A stretch of DNA of 64,000 nt, taken from NCBI GenBank assembly GCA_028554795.2, contig CM068839.1, positions 10,567,220 to 10,631,219 on the forward strand, read 5' to 3'. The translations under genes were made by a program, and so were the position numbers. Origin of the DNA: Sinohyriopsis cumingii. Its lineage: Eukaryota; Mollusca; Bivalvia; Unionida; Unionidae. The stretch's first letter is position 1; every line of letters starts with the position of its first letter. Of this stretch, positions 10,357 through 21,000 are shown piece after piece. The notes beneath the pieces were generated by a model. The model did no database searches. It was not told the DNA's origin and saw only the letters and a list, made by a program, of their open reading frames with translations.

Positions 10357-10400
10357 TCCGCTTTTATGGTAAAAGCGCGGACGCGAAGGAAAACACCCTT
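10357..10400 (-). promoter_or_regulatory. Promoter of gene C: shared motif plus TATA-like box
   Basis: In gene direction: GGGTGTTTTCCTTCGCGTCC, GCGCTTT, then the TATA-like CATAAAAG about 50 bp before the ATG at 10309. Confidence 0.6.
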
Positions 10401-10769
10401 ACACGGTTTCTAGTCGGAACACTAAAATAGTGTGATGTGAGGGATAGAGAGAAGTCAAAGAGCATGGTTCTTGATACCCATAGCAAAAAACAAACGACAA
10501 ACGCACTTTTTTCAAAACACAACATTTTTTATTTAGATAACTCACAACTAACAATTCACAATTTTTTTAAAAATAACTATTCAATTCAATAACAAACATT
10601 TTTTTCAATAACTATATATTTTGAACAAGGTTGACAACATTGTGAATGAAACTGAGATTTCCACTCTTGGAAGTCGTTGAGTCATTGATGTACACCATGT
10701 TTCCTAGCTAAAAGACAAAAGATAACCATAATGACCTATGTAAAGAGGGATAACAGTCTTCCATGGCTT
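10401..10769. other. Non-coding, AT-rich stretch past the capsid gene
   Basis: Contains A/T-rich sequence (10500-10640) and no recognisable protein. No histone-like stem-loop was seen downstream of the capsid gene, unlike the small accessory genes. Confidence 0.5.
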
Positions 10770-12078
10770 CTAATAGTCTAGAATGACTTCTCTCAAACTG
10801 TTGATTTCTAGGGTATTATCGAATTCGGCATACAGGAGGACGTTCACTGTCTGGGGTAGAGGTTCTGCAAACTGAAGTTCCACACGCAGTTGACCAGATT
10901 TGATAGGGTGGAAATGTCCCTCGTCACTGCCTTGGTCTGGAGTGAAATCAAAAGCCCACAAAGCATAGCCTCCTGCATAATCGTCGTACGAAATGCCGTG
11001 ACTGGTGTTGGTCCCTAACTGTCCCGTGGCTTCGTACAGGGACAAGTACGATCTCAAGTAATTCCTGTCACTCGGAAGGTCTGGTTCACAGGGCATTGCC
11101 ATCGCTACTGACTTCAATTTTGGAGACTCTGTAGTGCTTAAACTGGAATGGACTTTGATCGTGGACTCCGTTGAGTGCTGCACTGCTCACGATGCCAATG
11201 ATTAAACGTTTGGGTAACTGTCCTTGGAACAGATGATCTTCGATCTTGGATCGGAGTCCAGCAGGAATAGTGAAAGTTTTCACTTCCACATGTCGTATCG
11301 GATACTTGGCGTTCGTTCTGTTCAAAGTGTGACTGATGTCGTTTCCCGCTTTAGGTAACACTTCCACACGTCGCACGTAGAGTCTGGCTTCTTGAATGAT
11401 AGTTTTGTACTCGGTAGCATGGGCCATCAAATGGAATGCGGTACTGCTACGATTCAGTCTGAGGCGGATATCCACACCGTTCAGCAAATACTTCTCTTGC
11501 AACCACATGTCCAAATGCAAACCATCCATCAGTTCTAAACTTCGTCCTTGCAGGATTTTCTTTCTACGGTCGTTAAAACCTACTTTGTGAGGATCGTCAT
11601 CTGCTGTCAAGGCTGTGTCGTTAAACGTGTTCTCCCCTGCTGCGTCAGCTTTCCATACCACGCAAGCATCCAGATCAGTGTTCTTGCTCTCTTTTCCGTA
11701 CGTCAAGAGATTTTCCAGGTACGCTAGGTAAGGGTAAGTATCCATGCTACTGCTGACCAGTTTGTTATTCAAATACAAATCCACTTCACTGAACAAGGAA
11801 TGCATGAAATTGTTGACGGGAGCTACTCTGGCATAGGCTCCTGGAGCAGTGTCGTCCGTTTTGATCACTTTGACTTTCAGGTTCAAGTAACTACTATTCA
11901 GATCGATGTAATCTTCGGGTTGTCCTTTGATTTCAAACTCGATGAGAGCTGAATCCATCAAAGAGGAAACGGGATGAAATTCGACCCATTGGGATTCTTG
12001 CATCGTCATCATGGTAGGCGGCATGGCAAACAGATCCAGTTCCGGCTTGGAACAAGCGCAAGACTCTTGGTGCATCAT
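10770..12078 (-). pseudogene. Polinton major capsid protein (double jelly-roll type), one frameshift
   Basis: ATG at 12078. The first frame of 330 codons begins near the Polinton capsid hallmark ELDLFAMPPT, then EDYIDLNSSYLNLKVKV and NGVDIRLRLNRSSTAFHLM. These are features I recognise from Polinton/adintovirus hexon-like capsid proteins. The frame ends at 11086, but an overlapping frame (from about 11095) continues with EPDLPSDRNYLRSYLSLYEA to a stop at 10770. Together this is about 436 codons with a single frameshift near 11090. It forms the virion shell in the viral form. It is the least damaged of the long genes, and lies 17 bp after the pVI-like gene in the same direction. Confidence 0.88.
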
Positions 12079-12095
12079 TTCTGTCTCTCTATAAT

Positions 12096-12401
12096 TTAAT
12101 AATCAAAAACGTCTCGAGCAGTTCTTCTTTTCTTTGTCTTCAGGGAAGGATGAATGTCTGAATCGGTAGCGTTCAGGGTATTTATAAGAGTTTCTCGTCG
12201 GTCCAAAATGTTTTTACCCGTTTGCAGCAAGACATTTTTGCCTGCCCTCAAGAAAGCTTCTTTGGGGTTTTGTTTGTCAATGATGACATTTTGGAGAAAT
12301 TCTTTACCATGCGTCAATGCCGCATCTTTCAAGGCATGCAATCCTCGTGTCACCATCGGTTTCAACACCAGAGCCACCGAACGAAAGGCTGATTTTAACA
12401 T
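12096..12401 (-). CDS. pVI-like small virion protein
   Basis: 101 codons from ATG at 12401. The protein has an N-terminal amphipathic helix-like segment (MLKSAFRSVALVLKPMVTRG), a central helical part and a basic C-terminus (LKTKKRRTARDVF). Polintons encode such a protein between minor and major capsid genes, and it is compared with adenovirus pVI (membrane-lytic, internal capsid). Upstream in frame the sequence RGIARQRGHGFG resembles the usual N-terminus of Polinton homologues but is cut off by a TAA, so the original start may have been further upstream and lost. Otherwise the frame is intact. Confidence 0.65.
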   Translation of the reverse strand: MLKSAFRSVALVLKPMVTRGLHALKDAALTHGKEFLQNVIIDKQNPKEAFLRAGKNVLLQTGKNILDRRETLINTLNATDSDIHPSLKTKKRRTARDVFDY

Positions 12402-12458
12402 AACCCCAAAACCATGTCCTCGCTGTCGAGCAATGCCTCGTTACACTGGATATATGAC

Positions 12459-13376
12459 TTACAATTCGTTAGAGAATCGTTTTCGAAAATGGAGTTTCAC
12501 CGTGACTTTCCCTTTGGAGAATGGAATCTTTTGTCTCAGATCTCCTTTTATAGCAATGTTGACAGTGTCAAAATACGACTTACTGACGGGCAAATAGTGA
12601 TGATGTACAAATTCACGGTGTACATGATGGGTGTTTGCACCTTCCCGGTCATTGGCCATGGTACTATCCACTTTGAAAGTAATGACCCGCAGTAACGGCA
12701 CCAAGGTGTGTCCCACCACGTTATACGCCACCACATCGGAATACACAAAGATCAAATTCAGTACTTCGTTCAGTTCTACAGGGTTTCCAAAAGCCCTGTA
12801 AAAATTCATATTACTGTTGATCTTGGGGCTCAAATTGTTTGCGACAATTTGTGCATGTCCATCCAAAATTTCAAACAAACTACCATTCAACCTGAGGGAT
12901 AATGTGTCCGTATACTAAAATTTGATCACGAGGAGATAAGCCACTTTATGGTACTCAATCTTCACAATTCTTTTGGCTCTGTTCAGGGCATTGCCAAAGC
13001 CTAAGTCGAGCCTGTCCGCAGTAGTGTCCACCAAATGTTCACCAATAAAATAATAACCTGAAGGAATTTTCAATGTGTAGATACTGAAGGATGGATTGTT
13101 GGCTGGTCTTGTGTCCCCTAAAAACCCGATTTTGTTTATTTCTTCTTGCAATTGGGCATTCAGGATTTCTACCTGGAAAGTGTTTTGCTTTTCGGTGATG
13201 TTTTTGATTTGTGTCGGGTGAATGATCTCTACCAAAGCCACTTGCCAATGGGCTTAATGATCTAATTGGATGGCCTGATGTAATTTGGCCGTGTAACAGC
13301 ACAAAGTATTGTGGGGAAACACCTCCATGGAACTGTCACTGGGTAAGGTTAAGTAAAATTGGTTGTTATCGTTCAT
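12459..13376 (-). pseudogene. Polinton minor capsid protein, two in-frame stops
   Basis: ATG at 13376, overlapping the stop of the upstream membrane-protein gene by 4 nt (ATGA). The single frame of 306 codons is interrupted by TAA at 13254-13256 and TAG at 12915-12917. The N-terminus (FYLTLPSDSSMEVFPHNTL) and the following WQVALVEIIHP are typical of the conserved Polinton minor-capsid (penton-like) protein. The C-terminal part has VVGHTLVPLLRVI, then HREFVHHHYLPVSKSYFDTV, and ends VTVKLHFRKRFSNEL, all conserved positions in that family. Placement before the pVI-like and major capsid genes fits a virion module. Confidence 0.8.
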
Positions 13377-13777
13377 AATTCCAGAGTTCTGTGGCTGTCC
13401 GAGGGGTTACTGGAAGTCAGAGGCGTGTCTCCGCCGATAAAGGGGTTGTTATTGTTGTTGGAGAGGTGACTGACACTGGACGCAAGATTCCCGTTGTTAC
13501 CGTTCCAGGAGAATTTCAGGGAGGGATTGGGAAGCAGGGAACCGTTGCAACTGCTCAATAAAATGGTCCACAATTATTTGTCTCCTTGTTGCAAACTCAG
13601 ATTGGCAATGACTGCCCCGATGACACAATACACCACAAAGATTTGGCAGAAAAAGACGATTTGCGTTTTAGGCACACGTTCTCCACACCGCACCCACAAG
13701 GGTTGTTTCTGTAAATCTTGCAGAGAAGAACTGGGTGAAGGAGTGGTAGCAGTAGCTGAGTCTGTGTGAAAGGGCAT
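13373..13777 (-). pseudogene. Polinton small membrane protein, one in-frame stop
   Basis: ATG at 13777 (MPFHTDSATATT), just past the integrase stop. A Ser/Thr/Pro-rich start is followed by a hydrophobic segment (IVFFCQIFVVYCVIGAVIAN) that should span a membrane, then a TAA at 13574-13576. The same frame continues with LWTILLSSCNGSLLPNPSLK, a second partly hydrophobic conserved element, and an Asn/Ser-rich tail to 13373. I recognise the pair of hydrophobic elements as a conserved Polinton membrane protein of unknown role. Confidence 0.65.
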
Positions 13778-13782
13778 GATGG

Positions 13783-14884
13783 TCACTTCTTTTTATAGTC
13801 GATGACTTGCGAAGCGTCGATCCAAGAATCAAAACTGGGTGGATATCCTTTCCAACTTACTTTGACTTCTTTGACACGACGTTTGCCCACTTTACGGATT
13901 CTGCGTTCGAGAATGCTTTCGATGTCGTACACTTCGTCTTCTTTTTTGGTGACACGTTGTAACTTGGGCAAATAAAACGTTCCTTTTAGCACTTCTCCGT
14001 TCATGTCTTCCATTTTATAGACGGTAGGATAACGATCATGCACTCGTCCAGTGACACGAAACAATTCGGTGGTCCAGTTGGGCAAGTAACCTTTGTCGAA
14101 AGTGCGTTTGGTTTTGCCAATGCGCACCCAATCTCCCACAGAAAACACATCACCTTTCTTGGGGAAAGACACTGTTGGGGTCGTACCAAACAGGCGATCA
14201 GAAGCTAGCACTTCGTTGTCGGGAGTCACCTCTTGCGGGGCACGTCCAATGCTTCGATGGTAAGATTGGTTGTACGCTTGAACCAGGTACGGTAAGATGT
14301 CAATGTACTTGAGAGTGTGGTGATGCGTAAAATATTTCCACATGCGTTCTTTCAAAGTGCGTTGAAAACGTTCCACGATGCTGGCTTTGATTTCGGGATT
14401 CTCGGTGGTGAAAAAATGAATGTCACGTTTCTTAAATTCTTTTTGGAAAGCTTGGTTCAGAAATTCGGTACCTTTGTCATCAAAGAGGGTGACGACCACA
14501 TTGTTTCTACACCCGTTGCAGGGCTCGCACTAACTCTCTACTCGATTTGGAAGTCAATGGCACGACCCAGGCAAATTTGGAAAAGACGTCGATGACGCAA
14601 AACAAATATTTGTAGCCCCGATTATAGGTGGCCAAATGAGAAACATCCGCTAAATCGGCTTGCCATTGATGATCGATGCCTTCCACTTGGGTGCGACTTC
14701 TGCAAAACTTGCGTCGAATGGGTTTGTGCAAAGTGTAGGTAGTTTGTTCTTGTAACCATCATTGCACTTGAGGTAAACGGAAACTTTTCAGCCGAGTTTT
14801 GGCAGCACGATACAACTTTTGAACTCCTCCGTAACCTGCAGGATGGGATGGGTCGTAATAAATACTGGCTAACACCTTCTCCAT
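13783..14884 (-). pseudogene. Polinton integrase (rve/DDE type) with C-terminal chromodomain
   Basis: ATG at 14884. About 367 codons. The N-terminal part (YYDPSHPAGYGGVQKLYRA) is interrupted by TGA at 14759-14761, then continues through the core: D in HQWQADLADVSHL (about residue 70), D in LFDDKGTEFLN, and E in the segment NPEIKASIVERFQRTL. The DDE triad is therefore still recognisable. A frameshift lies near 14505, between the first and second catalytic Asp. The C-terminus has a chromodomain-like segment (VSWKGYPPSFDSWIDAS), which in retroelements directs integration to chromatin. The enzyme inserts the element and makes the 6-bp duplication. It directly follows the 230-residue protein and precedes the membrane protein. 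Confidence 0.92.
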
Positions 14885-14895
14885 TTTTTTTGTTG

Positions 14896-15581
14896 TTAAT
14901 AAGTCACCCACTCTTCGCTGATACTACTTTGGACGGGACAAAAGGGTGGTTTGGAAACGGATTTACGTGTCCGATGGGCTACGGAAGTAGACGTAGAAGC
15001 TAGTGGTGGAGGTGGTAATGGAATGGCCTTGGGCTTCTTTTCTTTTTTTACTTCTGGTTTCCCTTCTTTCTTTTTCACTTCTGTCGAAGGAGCAGTGGGC
15101 ATCATCTTTTCAACCCAGGCTTTCATTTCTTCTTGTTGAGGTGTGAGGGAAGGGGCCAAGAAGGACGCTGCAATCTTACTAGAAATGGGGGCTCCTGACG
15201 GTGTTTGAAAAACGTCTCGTATCTCTTCTTCCTCAGGCTTTCTTGGGGTGGCGTCTCTCATGACCAATGGTGATGGTATTGGTTGTAATATGCGGGATGG
15301 ACTTTTCATCAAAGTCTTGAAATCTTTTAGAGTGGGTAGAACTGTTTCGTCTAAAGGTTTCTGGTGAAAGAGGTGCAGTCGTTGCAAGAGTTGACCGTAC
15401 TTTTGCGATTTTTCTGTTTCGGACAAATCGTGGCGATCCATCAATGACTGCAATTCGTGTTGTAACTGGGACATCTTTCTCAAATTGGGATTGGGAGGCA
15501 AATGCGGGGTCCGCTGTTCTTGCCAACGATGGTATTCCATCCATCGTTTGTAACGCACTAAACTAGTTTTCGTCCTTCCAT
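14896..15581 (-). CDS. Conserved Polinton protein of ~230 residues, unknown function
   Basis: A long frame is open from just after the preceding stop to 14896. The helical segment (MSQLQHELQSLMDRHDLSE then KYGQLLQRLHLFHQ) matches the Polinton protein family that usually starts MARKMVLVP-like and has a K-x-x-x-Y-x-x-x-L-Q-R core. An ATG at 15581 in another frame gives MEGRKLV before stopping, which resembles that usual start, so an early frameshift is likely. The downstream half is Pro/Lys/Glu-rich and low complexity, ending SSISEEWVTY. The frame is shared with the end of the preceding gene, whose TGA is only a few codons away. Role in the virion or element unknown. Confidence 0.65.
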
Positions 15582-15594
15582 TCGATGTCAAGGG

Positions 15595-16007
15595 TCACGT
15601 GTGAGATCTTGCTCCCACTAGTCCTCCCAGCATGGTAACCAAGACTCCTTTCAGCAAAGGTCCTAACAATAGTGGCAAAATTCCTCCACGTTGGACCAAC
15701 ATCTTCTTCTTTTGACGAATGGGGAATTTTCTTTTGAACCATTTGGCGAAGAACGTGCCGATGTTTGCCTAAGCATTGTTACTGGTGTAGCGACAAAGGG
15801 ATCGTACCTTTCAAGACGTTCAAACAACATTCGCACACGGTATCGATGACATCTTTGGAGGCCGTTTGAATGAGCTTTTTATCGCAGGAGTAGAGAAGCT
15901 TTGGACAGGACAGACAACATGTCCCCATGTTTGACTAAACGAGGAGGCAGTCATTTCCTTTTCTTTCCTTTGGGTTTAGATGAGAAATATTTTTTGGGGA
16001 GTGACAT
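15595..16007 (-). pseudogene. Small conserved Polinton protein (pX-like candidate), several breaks
   Basis: ATG at 16007 starts MSLPKKYFSSKPKGKKRK, then TGA. The frame continues LVKHGDMLSVLSKASLLL, then shifts near 15890 to DVIDTVCECCLNVLKGTIPL, meets TAA at 15779-15781, and shifts again near 15770 to RGGILPLLLGPLLKGVLV, ending TGA at 15595. The order of basic start, helical segment with LKGxIPLxxHQ, and Gly-Gly hydrophobic tail matches a small protein found in most Polintons and sometimes likened to adenovirus pX. TATA box at 16061-16070. It shares architecture with the N-terminal half of the next gene (16081-16930). Confidence 0.65.
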
Positions 16008-16060
16008 CTTTGAGTCTTCAGAAGCACAAAAAACACTGATACCCAGGCTTTGTCGCAGAC

Positions 16061-16070
16061 CTTTTTTATA
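16061..16070 (-). promoter_or_regulatory. TATA box of the pX-like gene
   Basis: TATAAAAAAG on the minus strand, about 55 bp before the ATG at 16007. Confidence 0.6.
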
Positions 16071-16080
16071 CTGGAATTCG

Positions 16081-16930
16081 TCACCACTGATTGTCTTTAC
16101 GTCGTATCAACTTGAGGACAGGCATCACACGTCGTGCAGGGGTTCGCAACGGACTCAATCGAGTCAGTCCTTGATTGGACAAATCCGGTAAACTCTGTAA
16201 CATGCCCGAACTCTCTTGGACATTGATTTTGGGAACAGGTACTTTGTGAGCAGCTGCCATTGCAGTTAAAGAGCAGGAGAGTGTCACCACTGGAGGAGAC
16301 GTTCTTGGAGACACGGGCTTCCATGGTGTCTTCAATGGAGAAGTGGATGAACCTGAGGCTACCAGAGACGCGGTCACCGTCGTTGCAGGTCGTGGTCTGT
16401 GAATGTACGGTTGCGTCCTGGCCGAAGTGCCTCTGTTGCGAGTAAAAGCTGTTTTCTGTGGGCTTTTCTTTTTCTGGGAACTTCTCTGTTTCTTTTTCTG
16501 TGAGCTTTTCTTTTTCTGGGGTTGTAACCTGGTCTTGACACCATTGCTCTTTTTCTTCTTCCGGCTTCGTTTGGCTTTTTGGGGATTGGCTTTTTTCTTC
16601 GGGAGAACTTTGGGGGCATTAGGATCCCATCTTAAGAGGGAGCGAATGATGACACCTCCTACAGTACCGCTCCCTCCAGGTTTGAGTGTCGATACGGGGA
16701 TCGGCCAGTTGGGTCAAGGCTACTTTGTTTCTACCAAAAAAGCGTTTGGTTTGATGAGGAATCTGAATGATACCTTGCAGTAATTGACGTGCTGTCACCG
16801 TAAACCATCGTAAGACTTCTCTGAGACTGGTTTCTAAGACACGAACACGTATTTGTGGATTTTTTTCGTGACTGATGCCATACAAGACACGAATCAATTT
16901 GACGGGAAGATGAGACTGAAGGGACGTCAT
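16081..16930 (-). pseudogene. Basic core-like protein with pX-like N-terminus, one frameshift
   Basis: ATG at 16930. The first frame (MTSLQSHLPVKLIRVLYGI, then ARQLLQGIIQIPHQTKRFF) runs to about 16680. The adjoining frame then gives GGSGTVGGVIIRSLLRWDP and stays open to 16081. That second part holds a Lys-rich region with repeated SQKKK blocks (about 16450-16560), a Ser/Thr/Pro-rich linker and a C-terminus PARRVMPVLKLIRRKDNQW. One frameshift near 16675 explains the split; total about 283 codons. The basic region suggests DNA condensation, like adenovirus core proteins. The N-terminal helical part plus Gly-Gly hydrophobic element resembles the neighbouring 15595-16007 protein. A competing Arg-rich frame at 16374-16619 is a shadow. 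Confidence 0.6.
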
Positions 16931-16987
16931 GTTGACACTGTATGAGACAGACGAAAAGTGTCTGAGGTTTTCATAGATTTTTTGGGG

Positions 16988-17715
16988 TCATGTCCACGAC
17001 GGAGACGTGTACAGGACAGGCCCTCCGTCTTGACACCAGTGGTGAAACAAATAGGTAGGAAATCGCAAATAATCGGGGGTAGTGGGTTTCAAATCGACGA
17101 TTAGATAGGCGTGTGGAGTTTGAGTGGCATCGTCGTACGCCTGAGTCAGCCAAGGCGTTCCTAACTGTTTGGCTAAGACTTACACTTACGATTTATCTCG
17201 AGGGCTTTTAAACAAGACTACGTAAAGAGCATTGAGACTGATGGTACGATGGGTTTTACTTTCTTGAAACAAATTTGAGTGATGTAAATGACACTGGCAT
17301 TACGATGATGCCCTTTGCGCGTAAACCACAGTTTAATTTCTTCTTCGTCTTCTCCTAACATGTCATCGAAAATAACCAGATGGGTTTGACGGGGGTCATG
17401 TACGATTCCGTCGTCTTCGTTTGGAATGCCTTCCACAAACACGATGGAATCCCCTTGACTTTCTCACAAGAGGCTGTACGCCGATTGCCACTCTTTGTAA
17501 CACCACACGATTCGTTAAGGTGGACGATGGATCAAATGATGTTTATGTTCGATCAAACGTTTGACAAATTCGGTTTTGCCTGAACCGCTAGGTCCAGCAA
17601 TAAGCATGTTAAAGCAATGACGAAGATACAAAGCCTCCCAACTGGCACGATCTAAGTGTTCGTCGATGACTTTGAAAGTGGAGGAAGAGGGAACAGAGAC
17701 AGCAGAGGTAGCCAT
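16988..17715 (-). pseudogene. Polinton packaging ATPase (A32/FtsK-HerA type), broken
   Basis: ATG at 17715 (MATSAVSVPSSSTF). Walker A is GPSGSGKTEFVKRL (about residues 37-50) and Walker B is THLVIFDDML. Between them the same frame has TAA at about 17518 and TGA at about 17465. Past Walker B a frameshift near 17265 leads to THRTISLNALYVVLFKSPRD, more damage near 17180, and the conserved C-terminus AYLIVDLKPTTPDYLRFPT ending TGA at 16988-16990. The family pumps DNA into capsids. Total about 243 codons, the usual size. Upstream sequence has a TATA-like TATACAAAC near 17765. Confidence 0.88.
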
Positions 17716-18097
17716 ACTGTCAGGAATGTCACTTGTGACACGAAGACAAACAAGACAAGAGTTTGTATACTTTTTCAGGACACGTTTATTGATGTTACAA
17801 GAATAAACACGAAAGACTAAAATACATGAAAGCCACATTGTTATGTAAAACGATAAAATTCACATGAAAACGATCAAAGTGGAATAGAAACAAGTCTCTG
17901 TACAACAATTGTATGGTCACTAAGATGTCCTAGGGACAGGGTGTAATGTTCTAACAGGTTTTACATGAGGTATTGTCACACAAGTGTCCTCCCGAAATGG
18001 TCTTTCAGGAATGTCCATGACAGTCCTCTGAACTTCTTTTGTGCTTCTCAGAAAGAATTCATTTTCTTCGTTTGGTCTTGGTACTCACAATACACTA
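17716..18097. other. Intergenic spacer with possible polymerase poly(A) signal
   Basis: Contains AATAAA on the minus strand (17785-17790), downstream of the polymerase stop. No protein or stem-loop seen. Polymerase transcripts may thus be polyadenylated conventionally. Confidence 0.4.
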
Positions 18098-21000
18098 TCA
18101 GTCTTGGACGTTGTCCCTTTTTATATGCTGACCAATATCGACGTGACCGTACGGCAAAGTGAAGTGAGTGGGAAGCCGCACTCGCTTCTGGTACACGATT
18201 TGATAGACTTTTTCCAAGGGTCGACTGACGATGTGGTGAGTGGGTAAACGTACAATCTTGTTCGGTTGGTGAGTGGTCACTTTAAAGTTTTCATCCTCTC
18301 CAGACTGGAAGGCTTCTATCAATACCCCAAAGCTGACCACTCGACTGGCACGATAATTCAGAGTCAGTCCTTTCGTTTTACACTCGGTGGGCACTTCACC
18401 TTGTCTGTCCCGGTATTCGTAGCCGTAATTTTTAGGTCCGTAACCAGCAAAACTTAAAATCTTCTCGTCGGCGTGCTCGTCTGTGCAGGCTCCTAAACGG
18501 TCTCCTTCGATGTTAGGGTGACGTTGACCTTGGCGATCGATGTAGATGCAACTGTCCGTGTCAAAGTACAGGACACGATCCCCTAACAGTTCTAAAGCTT
18601 CGTACAATTGTAAGCGAGCATGGGTTGTCACGTAAGCCGCAATGATGACATTTCCAAATTCGTCGGCTTGTACAAAGTCCAGATCTTCTTCATAATTGAC
18701 TAAGATCAAATCCTCACGAACGACGTCCACGTGTTTCATAAATTTAGGTTTGTCGTGAATCATCTGGAAGTAGCGGGAAGGTTCTGTCAAATATTCCATC
18801 TTGGGTAAACACGGTCGTTGTGCCATTTTGCCCCACAAGCAATTTAACATCACTTTGGCAAACGATCGCCTGCCTTCGTTTTTCTCGATGTGGTCCAAAG
18901 AGATGCCCTCTTGTTCCCAGTATTTCTCTTTGAATGTATTTTCATCTTCGGGAGTGTGACACCAAGAAGGATAGCCACTGTTTCAGTTTCAAAAAGGCAT
19001 CCACGAAGTCTGCGAAAATGCCTTTCTGAGTTGGTTCAACCTTGGGGTATTGTTGTGTCTTGGGAAAGTGCTAAATTTCGTACACTTCTAACAGTTGGTA
19101 TCCCAAGTCCAGAGCCTTAAACAATTCCACGCTGACCCACGTTCCCGTCAAGGCGCGTTCTTCCTGGGTGTGCTGACAAGGCTGGTCTTGGTTGCACATT
19201 TCGGCACAAGTACAGCACAAGCGAAACATCAGTTTTCCTTGGCAATGGTGAGGTAACACGGGATGGTACAAGTTGGTTGGAGGCAAGACTTTGCACTTGA
19301 TCAACCCTTCGTATTGTTGAATGTGGTCCAGGTCGATGTGTTCTGTCAGCAATTGCGGGTATCCTCCAGGAAAGCGACAATATTTACACACGTAAGGATA
19401 CAGTGAGCACACGTCCAAGTACTTGATTTCCTCTCCTTTCTCTTCTTCGGTGTGGTACAGCAAACAGGTGGCATTTGTCCGTCCTACGTACAAGCTGTCC
19501 CTCGGGTTCAGGGGGTCCATCAACTTGTAACTTTCCACGATGCGTTTAAACTCGGGATCGGTTTTCAAACGTTGATCGTGCTGGTGTTCCCACATTTCCA
19601 CCACTTGGTATCCTTGCTGTTCTAACTTCAAGCGTCGCTGACAAGTGGCTTGGTACAAGTCTTCCATGGTTCGTTGTAAAAACTGCTTTTTACTCCCTCG
19701 TTCAGGGTTGCAGACAGGACATCCGTGAAATAAGCAACCGTTAAACTCGTACACGATCTAGGGGTTTTCTAAGTCCCAGCCATCCACCGAATACGTTCCG
19801 ATGGTCTTTTCGCTCCCTCCGTTGCGGACATGCTGAATCCATTTGTCTTCCTTGTCGCACAAGTAGTGTAACCAACGTAGGGCTTTGACCGAGTATTGAC
19901 ATTTGACAAAGTTGGTTGTTTGAGGACTGATAACAGCCAGGGTGTTTTCAGGCATGAATCGTTGTCGGTACACTAAGGAACATGCTTTGGCAATGGTGCA
20001 GGCTTCTTTCAAAGGATCAACACCTCCGTGTTCCATGAACAGTTCTCGAAATTTTCCACAGCAACGTCGTAAAATGTCCACGTCGCAACGACAATACTTT
20101 AACATTTCTTCCTGAAAGTCGAAAGGGTCTGAGGCGTGAGTCTGGTACCAAGCGTAGAAAGCTTCCCGTTGTTCGGTACGCATGTTGTCGGGGTCGTAAT
20201 CGATAGCCTCAGGCAAATGGGGTAGAACGGCATGTTGATTGGCTTTGGTATTGAAAAAGTGTAGAAAGTAGCCTTTAACCATTTCTGTAATTCCAAACGT
20301 TTTAGGCATTAGGCTCAAAGGCATTTCGAAATAACTCATCGAATCTTTAAACTGTACTTGTCCCACTTGCATGGAAATGATTTTGGCTGCGTTCAAAGTG
20401 ACTTTAGGACGTTCGGTGCCTTGTTCCGTATAGTACCTCAAAAGAAACTCTCCATCGTATCCCGAGAAATTGTGGGCCATCACCGTGGCATGGCGATGAC
20501 GGTCTCCGTAACGTTCGGTGTCCTCTTGGCTCCACGTCTTGTCGATGGGGTCTAAGACCCATCGGGCAAAATCGGCAAGCGTGTTCGGTCCTCGAAAGAT
20601 TTTTTCACGTCCTCCAGGAATCTTGCTGCTGTGAGGGCAATAACTAAAGATAGGCTCTTGAATGCTCTTTTCACACGCTCGATGAGCCACACAGAAATTA
20701 GGAATGTGAATCCAGTCTCTTGCATGCATTCGAAAACTTAAAAGATGAAATTGCCTTTCTTCTTCTTCTTCTTGTGACCATCATCGTTCTCTTGTTGTGG
20801 CTGGTATTTTTGCATATAGCATCGGTGTTCCAAGTCCACGATTTGGTGACAAATGTGACATGTTTTCTTTCCTGGACATACGTGTGCCTTGGCACAATTG
20901 GTACGTATGCCTTGTCCACACGTAGGGCACAATCTCAGGAGCTGACAAGCACATTTCTTCTGTGAACCTTGTGTCTTTAGATGTTGTTGGTAACAGGCAG

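Noticed and set aside
13788-13797. CTATAAAAAG near the start of the membrane-protein gene
   Set aside because: It lies inside the integrase C-terminal codons and only about 15 bp before the ATG. Too close for a TATA box and explained by the coding sequence.
16374-16619. An Arg/Lys-rich 81-codon frame
   Set aside because: A shadow of the Lys-rich SQKKK frame, which is continuous with the flanking core-like protein.
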